Origin: CAIVAT01 sp964355945
GTDB taxonomy: Bacteria > Bacteroidota > Bacteroidia > Bacteroidales > FEN-979
Direction of reading: 5' to 3'
DNA: 16,535 bases
Assembly: GCA_964355945.1 (NCBI GenBank)
Contig: CAYHGE010000083.1
Span: 1 to 16,535 of the forward strand
Shown: positions 14,986-16,535 of the stretch, one piece after another
Layout of the letters: every line of letters begins with the position of its first letter
Numbering within the stretch: the stretch's first letter is position 1
Translations under genes and position numbers: made by a program
Notes under the pieces: model-generated
Told to the model about the DNA's origin: nothing
Database searches by the model: none
What the model saw: the letters and a program-made list of their open reading frames with translations, nothing else

Positions 14986-15009
14986 GATCTAAAATTCAAC
15001 GTTTAATAA

Positions 15010-15453
15010 ATGGAAGAACTTACCCCCGGGTCATTGCCCGAAACGACACCGCAGCGGCCAACCATGTTGACCGTGCTATGCATCCTCACCTTTATCGGCA
15101 GCGGGATGAATTTGTTTTCAAGCCTGGTAATTGCCGCATTCTATGATATTTTTGTTGAAGTTGCACAGGAATTTGCAACGAAATTCAGCATCCCCGGCAT
15201 TGAACTCCTTCTTGAAACCAAACCACTTTTTTTTCTGGTTACTGCCATTTTTTATGCAGGCTCGCTTGCGGGTGCCATTCTGATGCTTAATCTGAAAAAA
15301 ATCGGTTTCCATGTTTATACCATCTCCCAGATCCTGCTGGTTATCGCCCCCATGTACTTCATGCACCTGGCCAGTCCGGGCCTTCCGGAGCTTCTCTTCT
15401 CCGGGTTGTTTGTCCTGCTTTACAGTACGAACCTGAAATTTATGTCATCGTGA
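15010..15453 (+). CDS. Small four-helix membrane protein, first of a tandem paralogous pair
   Basis: I do not recognise the family. The 147-residue protein has a short Pro/Glu/Thr-rich cytosolic start, then RPTMLTVLCILTFIGSG and four probable helices (about 18-42, 72-95, 100-118, 124-141). NLKKIGF (94-100) sits between helices 2 and 3. The same layout is found in the next protein, and the two share the RPxxLxVLCIxxF opening and the LxLKKxGF/Y turn. No catalytic or transport motif is visible. It is separated from hutH by the ATCTGCG repeat, and its stop overlaps the next gene's start by GTGA, so the pair is probably translated together. Confidence 0.75.
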   Translation: MEELTPGSLPETTPQRPTMLTVLCILTFIGSGMNLFSSLVIAAFYDIFVEVAQEFATKFSIPGIELLLETKPLFFLVTAIFYAGSLAGAILMLNLKKIGFHVYTISQILLVIAPMYFMHLASPGLPELLFSGLFVLLYSTNLKFMSS

Positions 15454-15878
15454 ACGACGAAGAAAAACTCCCGGAAGAAACCAGGACAGAGACCATCCTA
15501 AAACCCCGGCCGGTTTTACTCTCTGTTTTGTGTATCTTTTCATTTGTCTATTTTGGCCTTTTAAGTTTTCTTTTCCTGGCCGGGCTTTACAATGCATCAG
15601 CTATCTCAGGTGTCTTCGGGATTTACACCCCGGAGGCTATATTTTCTAAATCAGAAGTCCGATTGTTTTTTGCCGGAGCATTGTTACTACACACCCTTGG
15701 TTTTGCAGGCGTTGTATTGTTGTGGAGATTAAGAAAAACAGGGTACTATATTCTGGGCTTAAGCTGCATCATTATTGCAGCCTTTCAGACCTTTCGTCCG
15801 GATATTTCTGTTACAGCAACCGCCATTTATATTGGCATGATCTTCCTGTTTGGGGTATTCTTTAAGCGGTACAAATGA
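15450..15878 (+). CDS. Small four-helix membrane protein, second of a tandem paralogous pair
   Basis: This 142-residue protein of unknown family has a GTG start chosen because it overlaps the previous stop (GTGA) and gives an N-terminal tail (MNDEEKLPEETRTET) like that of its neighbour. Four helices lie at about 22-45, 70-91, 96-113 and 120-138. Shared blocks with the upstream protein are RPVLLSVLCIFSF and LWRLRKTGYYIL. Sequence identity is low outside these blocks, so the duplication is old. It converges on the gene at 15897 with only 18 bases between stops and no clear terminator. Confidence 0.72.
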   Translation: MNDEEKLPEETRTETILKPRPVLLSVLCIFSFVYFGLLSFLFLAGLYNASAISGVFGIYTPEAIFSKSEVRLFFAGALLLHTLGFAGVVLLWRLRKTGYYILGLSCIIIAAFQTFRPDISVTATAIYIGMIFLFGVFFKRYK

Positions 15879-15896
15879 TATCGATAAACAATCCAA

Positions 15897-16262
15897 CTAT
15901 TGCTGGGATGACATGATGATGGTTGTGATCATCATGCTCCGGTTGGAAGTTGGCTTGCCATCGGCGATTGAAGTCACAATCCTGTAGCCCTTGTCATTAA
16001 GCTGATTCAGTGTACGGGTGAGTGTCTGGCCATTTTTCACCAGATAGTTGTCATTGTATTTAAACGGCTCCAGGGGAATCACCTCAAAGGTACTGTCGGG
16101 ATAGTTTATGATAATTTTGGAGGAGGTGACGGTAAAATTCTCATAAATCCTCATCACCAGATATTTCCCCTTACCGGATTCCGGCTGAATTACGAAACTT
16201 GTCAATACTCCGAAGGCCATTAACAGTGCCAGAACGGTTGAAATCAGATACCATTTATTCAT
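15897..16262 (-). CDS. Small membrane-anchored or secreted protein of unknown function
   Basis: This 121-residue protein has one N-terminal hydrophobic segment (about 5-25), either an uncleaved anchor or a signal peptide, followed by a soluble domain that looks beta-rich. The segment LNQLNDKGYRIVTSIAD with TTIIM near the C-terminus recalls small Bacteroidota proteins in which a 'LN-L---GY-iv' helix-turn precedes a final strand. I cannot give a family name. It is monocistronic here: convergent with the membrane-protein pair on one side, with a probable IS21 end about 78 bases upstream on the other. No good TAnnTTTG element was found upstream, so an IS-related effect on its expression is conceivable. 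Confidence 0.65.
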   Translation of the reverse strand: MNKWYLISTVLALLMAFGVLTSFVIQPESGKGKYLVMRIYENFTVTSSKIIINYPDSTFEVIPLEPFKYNDNYLVKNGQTLTRTLNQLNDKGYRIVTSIADGKPTSNRSMMITTIIMSSQQ

Positions 16263-16340
16263 AAGATCAGTTTATTGTTGTTTTTTGTAAATAAAACCAA
16301 ACAATGTCAGATAATTCATTTTTATATTGAACTAAACAAT

Positions 16341-16535
16341 TGTAAGCGGTAATTACAAATGCAGATTTTCGGTAAATAAGAATGCAAGTAAATCTGCATC
16401 GTTAATTTCCGATTTGCAAAGAAACAAAATATTAAAGAACGATATTTTCAAAGATCGTTTTTCTGTTTTCCAGCCGGTACGATTTACCGGATAATTTCAC
16501 AACTTCGCACTTAAAAAGCAACCTGTCCAGGATTG
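16341..16535 (-). mobile_element. IS21-family insertion sequence, istB-side end (cut by window edge)
   Basis: The segment begins TGTAAGCGGTAATTAC on the plus strand and holds repeated ATGCAGATTT (16359-16368) and AAATCTGCAT (16390-16399) in opposite orientation. It leads into the 3' end of an IstB-like gene. IS21 elements start with TG and carry multiple repeats inside each end, and the istB gene is the last one before the right end, so orientation and layout agree. The exact boundary is inferred: TGTCAG at 16305 is an alternative outer end. The rest of the element lies beyond the window. Confidence 0.55.
16432..16535 (-). CDS. istB: IS21 transposition helper ATPase IstB, C-terminal fragment (cut by window edge)
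   Basis: The minus strand is open from the window edge to a TAA complementary to 16432-16434, giving 33 residues: ILDRLLFKCEVVKLSGKSY followed by RLENRKTIFENIVL. 'A-ILDRLL--CEV--L-G-SYR--NR-TIF' is the usual C-terminus of IstB-like AAA+ ATPases of IS21, where IstB assists the IstA transposase in target choice. The Walker motifs lie outside the window. The call comes from pattern memory on a short fragment, supported by the repeat-rich end just downstream. Confidence 0.65.
   Translation of the reverse strand, partial: ILDRLLFKCEVVKLSGKSYRLENRKTIFENIVL

Noticed and set aside
16305..16310. TGTCAG as the outer end of the IS21-like element
   Set aside because: It is possible but lacks adjoining internal repeats; the TGTAAGCGG at 16341 is directly followed by the repeat units.

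Overview
The window looks like a chromosomal segment of a Bacteroidota bacterium, probably Bacteroidales-like or an uncultured relative. Three things support this: a secreted protein with a C-terminal type IX secretion (Por) sorting domain, several upstream sequences fitting the Bacteroidota promoter form TAnnTTTG (one with a matching upstream element), and a lack of obvious Shine-Dalgarno sites. Base composition looks even across the window. No rRNA, tRNA or CRISPR array was seen.

Left part, minus strand (about 1-5548). Read in the direction of transcription: a GNAT-fold acyltransferase-like protein (4346-5548); a T9SS-secreted Asp-box protein with its own promoter and a strong terminator (2218-4197); and a cytochrome c maturation operon ccmB-ccmC-ccmD-ccmE, followed by the first 33 codons of a UbiD-family decarboxylase cut by the window edge. 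CcmE carries Cys instead of the textbook haem-binding His.

Middle part, plus strand (5703-13150). An LptF/LptG-family lipopolysaccharide-export permease overlaps a glycosyltransferase by ATGA. A second glycosyltransferase overlaps ettA (ABC-F translational throttle), which is followed closely by wbuC (a cupin usually met in O-antigen regions) and then hisS. The first five genes suggest envelope-glycan assembly with a housekeeping translation factor embedded among them.

Right part. A histidine ammonia-lyase family gene (13335-14858) has Ala-Cys-Gly where the MIO-forming tripeptide is normally Ala-Ser-Gly. Two tandem paralogous small membrane proteins follow (15010-15878), then a convergent small membrane-anchored protein (15897-16262). 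The right edge cuts into what appears to be an IS21-family insertion sequence: the last 33 codons of an IstB-like ATPase and a probable terminal repeat region.

Intergenic DNA is short (no gap over 300 bases) but strikingly rich in assorted short repeats: an AT-rich AAATTC-type array, a CACTTAA heptamer array, a CGAAGTAG octamer, a GGGGCATGCCCCG hairpin element, and an inverted array of ATCTGCG units. Most promising for a second look are the natural Ser-to-Cys change in the MIO motif, the Cys-type CcmE, and the hairpin repeats.
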